From Phosphuga atrata (Eukaryota > Arthropoda > Insecta > Coleoptera > Silphidae): 64,000 bases of DNA. The stretch covers positions 1 to 64,000 of the forward strand of contig CALYMW010000354.1 of the NCBI GenBank assembly GCA_944588485.1, written 5' to 3'. The notes beneath the pieces were generated by a model. That model made no database searches. It saw only the letters and a program-made list of their open reading frames with translations, and was not told the origin of the DNA. Both the position numbers and the translations under genes were made by a program. Shown one piece after another: positions 43,340 to 55,770 of the stretch (position 1 is its first letter; each line of letters begins with the position of its first letter).

Positions 43340-46300
43340 ACAAAAGAAGAATAGACAGACAAGAAATAACATAGAAGACTAGACAGACAAGACTGAACAG
43401 AGAAAACTTGACAGAGAAGACTAGACATGCAAAACTAGGCATATAAGACTAGGCAGACAGACAAGACCAGACAGACAAGACCAGACAGACAAGACCAGAC
43501 AGACAAGACCAGACAGACAAGACCAGACAGACAAGACCAGACAGACAAGACCAGACAGACAAGACCAGACAGACAAGACCAGACAGACAAGACCAGACAG
43601 ACAAGACCAGACAGACAAGACCAGACAGACAAGACCAGACAGACAAGACCAGACAGACAAGACCAGACAGACAAGACCAGACAGACAAGACCAGACAGAC
43701 AAGACCAGACAGACAAGACCAGACAGACAAGACCAGACAGACAAGACCAGACAGACAAGACCAGACAGACAAGACCAGACAGACAAGACCAGACAGACAA
43801 GACCAGACAGACAAGACCAGACAGACAAGACCAGACAGACAAGACCAGACAGACAAGACCAGACAGACAAGACCAGACAGACAAGACTAGACAGACAAGA
43901 CTAGACAGACAAGACTAGACAGACAAGACTAGACAGACAAGACTAGACAGACAAGACTAGACAGACAAGACTAGACAGACAAGACTAGACAGACAAGACT
44001 AGACAGACAAGACTAGACAGACAAGACTAGACAGACAAGACTAGACAGACAAGACTAGACAGACAAGACTAGACAGACAAGACTAGACAGACAAGACTAG
44101 ACAGACAAGACTAGACAGACAAGACTAGACAGACAAGACTAGACAGACAAGACTAGACAGACAAGACTAGACAGACAAGACTAGACAGACAAGACTAGAC
44201 AGACAAGACTAGACAGACAAGACTAGACAGACAAGACTAGACAGACAAGACTAGACAGACAAGACTAGACAGACAAGACTAGACAGACAAGACTAGACAG
44301 ACAAGACTAGACAGACAAGACTAGACAGACAAGACTAGACAGACAAGACTAGACAGACAAGACTAGACAGACAAGACTAGACAGACAAGACTAGACAGAC
44401 AAGACTAGACAGACAAGACTAGACAGACAAGACTAGACAGACAAGACTAGACAGACAAGACTAGACAGACAAGACTAGACAGACAAGACTAGACAGACAA
44501 GACTAGACAGACAAGACTAGACAGACAAGACTAGACAGACAAGACTAGACAGACAAGACTAGACAGACAAGACTAGACAGACAAGACTAGACAGACAAGA
44601 CTAGACAGACAAGACTAGACAGACAAGACTAGACAGACAAGACTAGACAGACAAGACTAGACAGACAAGACTAGACAGACAAGACTAGACAGACAAGACT
44701 AGACAGACAAGACTAGACAGACAAGACTAGACAGACAAGACTAGACAGACAAGACTAGACAGACAAGACTAGACAGACAAGACTAGACAGACAAGACTAG
44801 ACAGACAAGACTAGACAGACAAGACTAGACAGACAAGACTAGACAGACAAGACTAGACAGACAAGACTAGACAGACAAGACTAGACAGACAAGACTAGAC
44901 AGACAAGACTAGACAGACAAGACTAGACAGACAAGACTAGACAGACAAGACTAGACAGACAAGACTAGACAGACAAGACTAGACAGACAAGACTAGACAG
45001 ACAAGACTAGACAGACAAGACTAGACAGACAAGACTAGACAGACAAGACTAGACAGACAAGACTAGACAGACAAGACTAGACAGACAAGACTAGACAGAC
45101 AAGACTAGACAGACAAGACTAGACAGACAAGACTAGACAGACAAGACTAGACAGACAAGACTAGACAGACAAGACTAGACAGACAAGACTAGACAGACAA
45201 GACTAGACAGACAAGACTAGACAGACAAGACTAGACAGACAAGACTAGACAGACAAGACTAGACAGACAAGACTAGACAGACAAGACTAGACAGACAAGA
45301 CTAGACAGACAAGACTAGACAGACAAGACTAGACAGACAAGACTAGACAGACAAGACTAGACAGACAAGACTAGACAGACAAGACTAGACAGACAAGACT
45401 AGACAGACAAGACTAGACAGACAAGACTAGACAGACAAGACTAGACAGACAAGACTAGACAGACAAGACTAGACAGACAAGACTAGACAGACAAGACTAG
45501 ACAGACAAGACTAGACAGACAAGACTAGACAGACAAGACTAGACAGACAAGACTAGACAGACAAGACTAGACAGACAAGACTAGACAGACAAGACTAGAC
45601 AGACAAGACTAGACAGACAAGACTAGACAGACAAGACTAGACAGACAAGACTAGACAGACAAGACTAGACAGACAAGACTAGACAGACAAGACTAGACAG
45701 ACAAGACTAGACAGACAAGACTAGACAGACAAGACTAGACAGACAAGACTAGACAGACAAGACTAGACAGACAAGACTAGACAGACAAGACTAGACAGAC
45801 AAGACTAGACAGACAAGACTAGACAGACAAGACTAGACAGACAAGACTAGACAGACAAGACTAGACAGACAAGACTAGACAGACAAGACTAGACAGACAA
45901 GACTAGACAGACAAGACTAGACAGACAAGACTAGACAGACAAGACTAGACAGACAAGACTAGACAGACAAGACTAGACAGACAAGACTAGACAGACAAGA
46001 CTAGACAGACAAGACTAGACAGACAAGACTAGACAGACAAGACTAGACAGACAAGACTAGACAGACAAGACTAGACAGACAAGACTAGACAGACAAGACT
46101 AGACAGACAAGACTAGACAGACAAGACTAGACAGACAAGACTAGACAGACAAGACTAGACAGACAAGACTAGACAGACAAGACTAGACAGACAAGACTAG
46201 ACAGACAAGACTAGACAGACAAGACTAGACAGACAAGACTAGACAGACAAGACTAGACAGACAAGACTAGACAGACAAGACTAGACAGACAAGACTAGAC

Positions 46301-47790
46301 AGACAAGACTAGACAGACAAGACTAGACAGACAAGACTAGACAGACAAGACTAGACAGACAAGACTAGACAGACAAGACTAGACAGACAAGACTAGACAG
46401 ACAAGACTAGACAGACAAGACTAGACAGACAAGACTAGACAGACAAGACTAGACAGACAAGACTAGACAGACAAGACTAGACAGACAAGACTAGACAGAC
46501 AAGACTAGACAGACAAGACTAGACAGACAAGACTAGACAGACAAGACTAGACAGACAAGACTAGACAGACAAGACTAGACAGACAAGACTAGACAGACAA
46601 GACTAGACAGACAAGACTAGACAGACAAGACTAGACAGACAAGACTAGACAGACAAGACTAGACAGACAAGACTAGACAGACAAGACTAGACAGACAAGA
46701 CTAGACAGACAAGACTAGACAGACAAGACTAGACAGACAAGACTAGACAGACAAGACTAGACAGACAAGACTAGACAGACAAGACTAGACAGACAAGACT
46801 AGACAGACAAGACTAGACAGACAAGACTAGACAGACAAGACTAGACAGACAAGACTAGACAGACAAGACTAGACAGACAAGACTAGACAGACAAGACTAG
46901 ACAGACAAGACTAGACAGACAAGACTAGACAGACAAGACTAGACAGACAAGACTAGACAGACAAGACTAGACAGACAAGACTAGACAGACAAGACTAGAC
47001 AGACAAGACTAGACAGACAAGACTAGACAGACAAGACTAGACAGACAAGACTAGACAGACAAGACTAGACAGACAAGACTAGACAGACAAGACTAGACAG
47101 ACAAGACTAGACAGACAAGACTAGACAGACAAGACTAGACAGACAAGACTAGACAGACAAGACTAGACAGACAAGACTAGACAGACAAGACTAGACAGAC
47201 AAGACTAGACAGACAAGACTAGACAGACAAGACTAGACAGACAAGACTAGACAGACAAGACTAGACAGACAAGACTAGACAGACAAGACTAGACAGACAA
47301 GACTAGACAGACAAGACTAGACAGACAAGACTAGACAGACAAGACTAGACAGACAAGACTAGACAGACAAGACTAGACAGACAAGACTAGACAGACAAGA
47401 CTAGACAGACAAGACTAGACAGACAAGACTAGACAGAGAAGACTAGACAGACAAGACTAGACAGACAAGACTAGACAGACAAGACTACACAGACAAGACT
47501 AGACAGACAAGACTAGACAGACAAGACTAGACAGTCAAGACTAGACAGACAAGACTAGACAGACAACACTAGACAGACAAGACTAGATAGACAAGACTAG
47601 ACAGAGAAGACTAGACAGATAAGACTAGACAGAGAAGACTAGACAGACAAGACTAGACAGACAAGACTAGACAGACACGACTAGACAGACAAGACTAGAC
47701 AGACAAGACTAGATAGACAAGACTAGACAGACAAGACTAGACAGGCAAGACTAGACTGACAAGACTAGCAAGACAAGACTAGACATACAA
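43340..47790 (-). repeat. 14-bp minisatellite array 3, opposite orientation
   Basis: About 315 units of AGACAGACAAGACT, the reverse complement of arrays 1 and 2. The left edge is degenerate (43340-43455). Then comes a block of about 31 identical CCAG-variant units (43456-43884), then roughly 3.5 kb of essentially invariant CTAG units to about 47430, then a decaying right edge. A segment also found at 28848 follows directly. Confidence 0.97.
43456..43884 (-). repeat. Homogeneous CCAG sub-block of array 3
   Basis: About 31 consecutive units carry CCAG where all later units have CTAG; the switch at about 43885 is abrupt. The change removes the TAG stop on the minus strand, so all three frames are open for about 135-149 codons encoding a 14-residue hydrophobic repeat (SVWSCLSGLVCLVL). 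There is no promoter or other evidence for translation; openness follows from the repeat. Confidence 0.9.
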
Positions 47791-47793
47791 GAT

Positions 47794-47931
47794 TTTAAAA
47801 GTGGTAATAGCAGCGTCTCTTGTAACAGTGCCTGGCTAATATTGGCTATCTAATCCTGTCCCTCTCCATTTGAACCGATTACTGGTACATTCTAGTCCAC
47901 TGCATTTAATCAGACAGTCTAATCTGCATTT
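47794..47931 (+). repeat. Dispersed ~130-bp segment, copy 2
   Basis: Directly repeated relative to 28848-28985. It starts within a few bases of the end of array 3. Confidence 0.85.
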
Positions 47932-49676
47932 AACGGCCGAAATCAGTTTCAGTAAAAACGTTCCGTAATTCACTTTTACTTTATACCTATGAGTGTAATT
48001 GAACGGTAACATGGGCACCGAGACGCATAATCTCATTTTAAGCCGTTCGCATTGTTCCTTTTCGAGCGGAGGAGAAAAATCCGCGACATGGAAATCGTGA
48101 CTCGTGGGATCAGGTGAACAGACTGTTGGCGCGCGTTCTTTTATTTTCCCGTTCGTTCGTTCCTGTTCCTAATCGACACACAAAACGTTAATCAGATAAT
48201 GTGAAATGGATTAAGGATCAAAGGAGTTGGTCCTCATTAACCAATTAACGAAACTATTTAAATAGGTCTTGTTGTCTGTGTGTTTGAATCGCCGACGCCA
48301 TACTTATGTCAGTTCGGATTTCGCTTACAATTCATTTACGGCTCTGCAGTACAACCGGTGCATGTAGACAGCGGGAACAATACACACTACCTGCTGAACT
48401 ATTGACAGCTCCAGATATAAAGACAGTGCGAACAACAAAGGCGAAGATTATAAAGTCGCCACGAGAATCTTCGCTCGTGCTGAGATTAAGGTCTAGATCC
48501 GAGAGCATTCTTTAAATGTTTCCTTTGGCTTTTTCCTTCTGCGCGTTTGTTATCGGCAGAGAATCGCCGAAGATTTATCGATTTGCGCTCTTTTATAACT
48601 GAATTAATAACATACAAGCAACTTAAAGTTAGACATGGCTTTGTCGTGTAAACCAGCACTACATAGTAAAACTAGGTTGGAATTGTAATTTAGGTCGATT
48701 TGTTTTTATTCTTTTTATAAAAAATTTCGTGAATTAAATACAAGACCTGATTCTACTGGACTGAGAGTTATGGGTCAAATAAAAACAATATCGATTTTGC
48801 TAGTCAGACACTAGTATTGGTATTTACGACTATATCGACAATGTAGATGACTTGTTTCAATTCCATACATTCACATGTTCCCGCTCTAGTTTTTCCCAGG
48901 AACTCATCGATTCCATTCCATCCAAAATATCGTTCATTTATGTGTAAAAACAGAGACAGTTACGTAAGGTGTCAGGGGGTGTGCGGTCTCGCCAGGAATT
49001 TTATTTCAGCGCGCAGCTCGAAGGAACAAGCAGGTGTGCGCTCCCATTACATCTTTATGGCGCCCATAAAACGGAATTGCTAAATAAAGTAATACAAAAT
49101 GGAATTCATCGCGGACATTACCACCGTCCCGACCAGACCTACCCCAACACCATTTACTATATTACCTGTATGGAATCAGTGAAATCTTAATCTCAAATCT
49201 ATTCAATTCTAATGCGGAACGTTTCAGTATTATCTACAACCTTCAGTCTGAAATGAAATAATTGATTCGGAATGAAATAATGCGAAACGTCTGGCACGTC
49301 GTTTAGTCTCATTCAATCATCGTCCTGGCATGGGATAACCGCAGACGGTTCGCCGACGATCGATCGCCGTTTGGATCGCGAATCGCAAATAGAAAAGCAA
49401 TAAGAGGAGGAAAAATCGCGCTGCAAAGAGATTGAAAAATATTAAACGTCTGGTAAATCGAGTACATTAATTGTGCGGAGCATGTTTGACGTTTTATGCG
49501 GCCGGGCAATCATTTACGGATTAGAATATACAAGCCACAGCTCTGTTCGTACGGTTTTGTTTTTGCGCCGCGCAAAAAAATATTCGCGCAATTTGCACAA
49601 CGGAATAAATCAATTTTCATATTATTATTCGCATCGATCGATTGCATAATTAGATTACAATAAGAATATATAAATA
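47932..49676 (+). other. Single-copy-like DNA without recognised gene
   Basis: Mixed composition with CpG-containing patches (48050-48560, 49300-49620). Several short frames, none with a domain. Could be host intronic or intergenic sequence. Confidence 0.35.
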
Positions 49677-49875
49677 GACAAGATGTTACAGACGAACCAA
49701 ACAGATACAAGGTCAAATAACGAAACTACAACAAATCCAAATAGATAAGACTAGATATAAAAGGCTGGGCTCTAGACAAGATGTTACAGACGAACTAAAG
49801 ATACGAAAGACACAAGGCCAAATAAAGAAACTACAACAAATCTAGATAGATAAGATAATACATATAAAAGCCCAG
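49677..49875 (+). repeat. 98-bp tandem duplication
   Basis: Two copies start with GACAAGATGTTACAGACGAA at 49677 and 49775 and share CTACAACAAATC and ATAGATAAGA blocks. The second copy ends at the target site of the hAT-like element. Confidence 0.85.
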
Positions 49876-49884
49876 ACACTAGAC

Positions 49885-50481
49885 CAGTGATTCTCAACCT
49901 TTTTTCTCTTGCGGTACACTTTGAACAACATCAAAATTTGGCGGTACGCTTTCAACAACATCAAAATTTGGCGGCAAAATGAGTTTAATAGTTGTTTATT
50001 TTGCAGAGGTATAAAATTAAAGTTTAACGAGCGGATTGATACTTTCAATTTAAATTCGCGAGTTAAACCTTAATTTTATCCGCGAGTGAAATACAAACTT
50101 TTATTCAATTTTACTCTTGTTTAAACAAGAAACAATCCATAGAAAAGTTGGCCATGATTGTGGTGTTGTCATGGCAACGATAAAATTGTTGATTCGTGTG
50201 TCAGAATTCTGTTTAGTGTATTTATTGCGTAATTTGTGTTTCATTAATCATAACTGGATACATCCGAAGAATTAATGTTAGATGGTGACGCGGAAGATTA
50301 CTCCGGCAAAAATCAAAAGATTTATACAAAAAATTGTAGGTATAATAAATTTTGTGACTGGCGGTCAAAACATCAAATCAGCCAATCAAATCAGCCAATA
50401 TTTGGGATTATGTTTACGGAGTCCGTAAGTGAGTTATTTTGATGCGTTGTCATGCAGATTTTGATTGCAAATCACTGGTTT
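49885..50481. mobile_element. hAT MITE portion homologous to the palindrome centre
   Basis: About 600 bp homologous to 34320-34931. It contains GTCATGGCAACGATAAAATT and GAGTTATTTTGATGCGTTG, and ends TTGCAAATCACTG at 50481, itself a plausible terminus. Eight bases outside that end do not match the left flank, so the outer pair at 49885/55281 is preferred as the mobile unit. Confidence 0.6.
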
Positions 50482-50539
50482 ATTGATCCGTAAGCAGAAA
50501 TTAAATATGACTTTATAAAGCAAAATTGATTAAATAGAA

Positions 50540-53325
50540 AACGTAACGTAGATCATGGAGCAGCAAGGATAACGAAATTATATCTGAATTAAAAAGACAC
50601 AAAATAGATATTTGTGGACTAGATGAAACAAAGAAAAAGGGCAAAGGTAACGTGGACATCGATGATTACCTACTCTGTTTTAACCCCAAAGAACATCATG
50701 AGAGGGCAACTTCTGGCACTGGAGTTCTGGTACACAAAAGATATGTTTCAATTATCGAAGCAATACACTACATAAACCATCGTATAATTCAGGTCATTCT
50801 GAAGTTTAACAACGACAAGATACACATAATAAGCGTATATGCCCCTGATATAACCAAACCGAGAGAAGATCGAGAGGAATTCTTCGACAAACTCGAAGAA
50901 GTCATTACTAACATCAGCAGACATGAGAAAATATTCATAATTGGCGATACTAACGCAAGGATAGGGAACACCCCGATACCAGGAGTAATGCAACACTGGA
51001 ATGAAGAAACAATTAATGAAAACGGTGAAATACTAATAGACATGTGCGCACAACTAGAATTAAGAATTAATAACACCTTCTTTCAACACAAACCACAGCA
51101 CAAATATACGTTCGAAAATACAAGAGCCCAAAGTTCCGTAATAGACTTTATAATAACGAATAGAATGGTTCACCCAAGCAAGATCCTAGATGTGAGAGCA
51201 CTCACATCAGCTAATGCAGGCACAGAACACAGCCTACTGCTATGCAAATACAGATACAAAGCTATGCGGAACTCAAAGCAGACTCGACCAGCCACATATA
51301 AATACAACGTGAAATCATTAACAACGGAGAGCATCAAAGTATTATTTGAACGAAGACTGCAAGCCAAACTACAAGAACTACAAAATCGAATATGACGACA
51401 ACGCTAACGATGCATGGGTAAAAATACAACATAACATCCAAAAAAGCGCAGAAGAAGCATTAGGAATCAGGAAGTGCAGCGCACAAAATAGCTCAAACTA
51501 TAAACCATGGTTTAATAATGAACTTAAAAACTTGACAAATGAAAAACAGCAAGCATTCAAGAAATACCGCAACAATAGAACAGCAGAAGAGATGGCGGAG
51601 TATAGAAGCGTAAGGAACAGAATCAACACCAAAGTAAGAGCAATCAAATCAGAATACTGGGAAACGTTCTCGTCTGAGATGGTACACGACCTATATGGTG
51701 CTCAGCGCAAAGTCTGGAAACTATTAAGAAAGTACAAAAACCCTGTCGATGAAGCCGTACAGACTACAAACATAACACCCGAAAGCTGGACAATGTACTT
51801 CAAAGCAAGGGAATACCACTCAACCACACCACAAACGAAGACTGCATAATTACTCAAGAAGACGTCACGTTAAACATCAACAAACTGAAAAATAGAAAAG
51901 CACCGGGCCCTGACAATGTATCAAATGAGATGATAAAAAGCGGAGGAAATGAACTAATATATAACCTAACTGCATAATTCAAAAAAATAGTAGACACTGC
52001 GCAAATACCCGAGGACTGGAAGCACACAATCACCATTCCATTACACAAAAAAGGCTCTAGGAAGGATCCAAACAACTATAGGGGCATCTCGCTCATAAAC
52101 TCGGTCGCAAAATTATTCACAAAAATAATATCCAATAAAATTACTACTAACGTCAACATTAACGAAGAACAACAAGACTTTCGCGCCAACAGATCGACAA
52201 TAGACGCCATCTTTATATTAAGGCAAATGGTAGAAAAATCAATTGAATATGCCAAACCGCTTTTCATGTGCTTCGTAGATCTAAGCAAGGCCTTCGATAT
52301 GATCAGAATCCGAGATGTCATCCTCACGCTGCAAAGAAGAGGAATTTCAGACAAAATTAGCCAAGTTATTAAAAATTTGAACACAATCAGACACAGATCA
52401 AGACGGCACTTGGTACAACACGCAACATACCCGTAGCCGATGGAATCCGCCAAGGCGATAGCCTAAGCCCGACATTATTCAACTTAGTCATGGACAAAAT
52501 TATTCAAACCATGAAATCACTAAACATCGGCTATAGCATGGGCGGCAGAACTACAAACATCATCTGTTACGCTGATGACGCAGTGCTCTTAGCGGACAAC
52601 GAGGACGATCTCCAGCGTCTACTATATAAGTTCTCCTAATCAACAGCAAAGTATAACTTGCAGATTTCAGCCGAAAAAACAAAATGCATGGTCATCAACA
52701 AAACACCAATAAGATGCAAGCTTCAGTCCGCGAACAACATTATAGAACAAGTAAACACATTTAAGTATCTTGGGGTAGACATAACGGACAGCAACAGACT
52801 TAAAGAGGAGGTCAGAAGATCAACAACCAAAGCAGCACAAATATCCGGAGGACTACATAACATCATTTGGAAGAACAAATATATGTCCTCACACAGCAAA
52901 GTCAGAATTTACAAAACATGTGTTCGTCCCATTCTAACATACGCGGCCGAAACGAGGGCAGAAACCAACCCAACTAAACAACAAATGCGCACCACCGAAA
53001 TGAAGACACTACGTGCAATATCAGGCGTGACTCTCATTCATCGAAAAAGAAGTAAAGAAATCAGGGAAAATCTGAATTTACAGGACGTGGTGCGATGGAC
53101 CAGAGCCAGACGAAGAGAGTGGGACAGACACGTCGACCGGATGGGCCCAGAACGACTGGCAAAATGGGCCAAAGTAGCAAAACCCAACACAAAACGACCC
53201 ATGTGAAGACCACCGAAGCGATGAAACGAGTCATGGAGCTCAAGGTCGCAAGAGACGAGAGATGCGTAAAGAAACAGGACAATGTCCTAAAAAGAAGTAG
53301 GTGGATTAAATAGAAAACTCGGATT
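50540..53325 (+). pseudogene. RTE-like LINE: endonuclease and reverse transcriptase
   Basis: Endonuclease from about 50550: ELKRHKIDICGLDETKKKG, then ATSGTGVLVHKRYVSII, FIIGDTNARIGN (50940), and IDFIITNRM with GTEHSLLL. A frame change near 51380 precedes a linker (YKPWFNNELKNLTNEKQQAF). Another shift near 51820 leads into reverse transcriptase: KNRKAPGPDNVSNEMIKSGG, NNYRGISLINSVAKLF, CFVDLSKAFDMI, GIRQGDSLSPTLFNLVMD, YADD at 52568-52579, and FKYLGVDITD. The C-terminus has RARRREWDRHVDRMGPERLA and ends near 53205-53230 with a further shift. Stops at about 51975 and 52637. No RNase H. The arrangement fits RTE-clade LINEs; the copy is 5'-truncated. Confidence 0.85.
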
Positions 53326-53611
53326 ATAGCGCATGTAAGGTTAGGTTAGGTGCAAGTCATGCAAGTTAGGTGCATTTTGGATCGAGAGGTCGTGCCACCG
53401 TGCGATATATTGTATGGATCTATCTGTTCTAATATTACCCAATGTAACGTTTGATCTAACCAAGGTTAAAACCGTGAAATCAGTAAAATATTATCATTTT
53501 ACGTTAGTTCTAATTTCTGCCTAGGCTTACCTGCATCGAGCTACGTTTTAGCCGAAAACTCTGCTAGTAAATAGTTTTGTCTGGGTTTACTCCAGATTTA
53601 GAGCTTGGTAA

Positions 53612-55140
53612 AGAATACGGGTTTTTTTGAAACTTAGTGTTGCGGTCTTTTTACCTGGTGTAACTGTTGTTAATCGTTATTGGCACTCTTTAACTAAGAT
53701 CGGAAAGAAAAATTAAGCTTGTACGTTGCCTGGTTCAATAAATATTCGTGTTTTTGTTGTCCTTAAAATTGACATTTTCAACGTAACAGACGGTAGAGGC
53801 GCACAAAACTATTTACTGAGGTTGCCCCGTTTATTATTTTTATATAGAAAAAAATAGTTTTTAATGGGCTATACCACTGTGACACTTTCAAAAAAATCGT
53901 TTTTTTTTTATTTGGTCTTATTCAACAGTTCATACTTTCAAGAATATCCTGTGAAAATTTCAAGGCAGTATCTCTAATACTCCCCGAATGGCAGCCTTCT
54001 AAAGCGCAACCGGTCGCAGGAATAAAATTCTGCACCTGCCTGGATTCGATACATTTTTGGATTTGGAGGCAATAAATTTTTAAACGTAAAGGAAAAGTAG
54101 ATCTTTCTTTTCTGGATTCTTCTGAATTTTTCTGAATTCGTATGAATTTTTTCGGATTTTTCTTATATTTTTGAAAAATATTTTTTCGATCATTTTTCGA
54201 AATTGGAAAAAAAGGCAAAAAGAAAATAAAAATCTGGGAAAATTTAGGCGGATTCTGAAAAATCATTCATTTATTCACAATCACAATTCATTTATTTTAA
54301 ACAAAAAAAGAATAGGGTTTCCAAAAATTTGTTAAAAAACATTCAAAAAAATCCATTTGTTAATAACTTTTCAACATTATTATTATGTAAAAGCAATCTT
54401 CCCGACATCTTTAATATATATGAGATTTTTTTCAGTTTTTTGTCGTATTCGGAAGTATATGAGGTTGGGAAGATATAGTCCTTAACTTTAAACGCGTTTT
54501 TCTCGAAATGGCATTTTTCAAATTTTCCCCTGTTGTAACTCAAAGAGAAATTGTCCGATTGAAATTTGGTCTGAGTACTCTTGAATATATTTACTATGCC
54601 GTCAACTAGGATATTTTTGATTGGATGAAAATTGACGATTTGGCATTATAAAAACGACCATTTTTTAGGCAAAAAAAATTCATTTTTTTTCATAACTACG
54701 CCATTTTGTCGGATTTTGATATTTTTCGGTAATCCTAGTTCATGGTACATAAAATACCTTCTAGTTTATCGAATTTTTTTTTTCGGGTTCAGCTACTCAA
54801 TCGGCTTCAAGGAGGGGGGCAGTGGAGGAACTTTTTTTTTGGCGCTTCAGAAGGCAGCACATAAGTCGCTTGGATGTTAATTTTTCTATGAAAAAATTAT
54901 GTAATGAAGATCAAATATAGCCAAATATGTTCTTAATGTATATATATAATATAGCCAAAAATGTTTTCCTGAAACATTTAATTGAGTACTTTTCTTCCAA
55001 AAAATTCGCGAAAATCACTCAAATTTTCAGCGGTCACAGTGGTATAGCCCCTTAAAGAGTGCAAAAGACGTTTATCAACAGTTACACCAGGTAAAAAATC
55101 CACTAAGTTTCAACAAACCCGTATTCTTTACCAAGCCCCA
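53612..55140. mobile_element. Inverted-repeat element of unknown superfamily
   Basis: The left arm begins GAGCTTGGTAAAGAATACGGG and includes TTTTTACCTGGTGTAACTGTTG and, after a ~165-bp interruption (53693-53860), GGGCTATACCACTGTGAC. The right arm carries the complements at 55030-55140. The interior is AT-rich with no recognised gene; overlapping short frames lack domains. Confidence 0.7.
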
Positions 55141-55770
55141 CATTTGTAATAAAAGTATACAAGCATGCTGTATCACAGTGTATACCAAAAAAATTTTATT
55201 GTTTGCACTTGTAAAATTTGACGGCACACATCAAGAATTTGGCACATAAAAGTGCCGCAGCACAGGCGATGAGAATCACTGCATTAGACAGAGAAGATTT
55301 TATATCGCCTCATCTTTGACGGATTGTATCTTGGAATGGAAACTAAGAATAATTTAGCAAAATGTTGCGAATAAAACTTGTAAAGAATTTAATTGTCTTT
55401 AAAATAATGTCAATTTAGTTTTTGAGCGATTCGTCTAACTATGTGAAATTAGGTAAAAAATTCAGCGAGGATCGAAGAAGTAAGATTTTGAGTCTTCCAA
55501 CTTTCGACCGATTGTATCTACGAAGCTAAGAATATTTTTTCAAAATGTAGTGAATAAAACTTCTAGAGAATTCATTTTTTTTTCTAAAATAATGTTAATT
55601 TAGGTCTTGCGGGATTAGTCTAACTAGGTAAAATTGTGAAAAAAATGAGAGACGTTCAAAGAAGAAAGATTTTGAGTTGACTTGAATTTGACATATTGTA
55701 TCTTGGAAACTAAAAATAATTTTGCAAAATATTGCGAATATAACATGTAGCGAATTCAATTGTCTTCAAT

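Larger units (their letters stand above)
49885..55281. mobile_element. hAT-like composite element with 8-bp target duplication
   Basis: The left terminus CAGTGATTCTCAACC (49885) and right terminus complementary to CAGTGATTCTCATCG (to 55281) are hAT-type ends, followed by GCGGTAC- and GCGGCAC-like subterminal sequence. Flanks CACTAGAC (49877-49884) and CATTAGAC (55282-55289) match at 7 of 8, the hAT target length. The interior consists of MITE-like sequence, an RTE LINE and an inverted-repeat element; no hAT transposase is recognisable. Confidence 0.65.

Noticed and set aside
43421..43884. Three overlapping 135-149-aa minus-strand open frames encoding Trp/Cys/Leu-rich repeats
   Set aside because: They arise because a 14-bp unit without TAG is open in all frames; composition and overlap show no coding selection.
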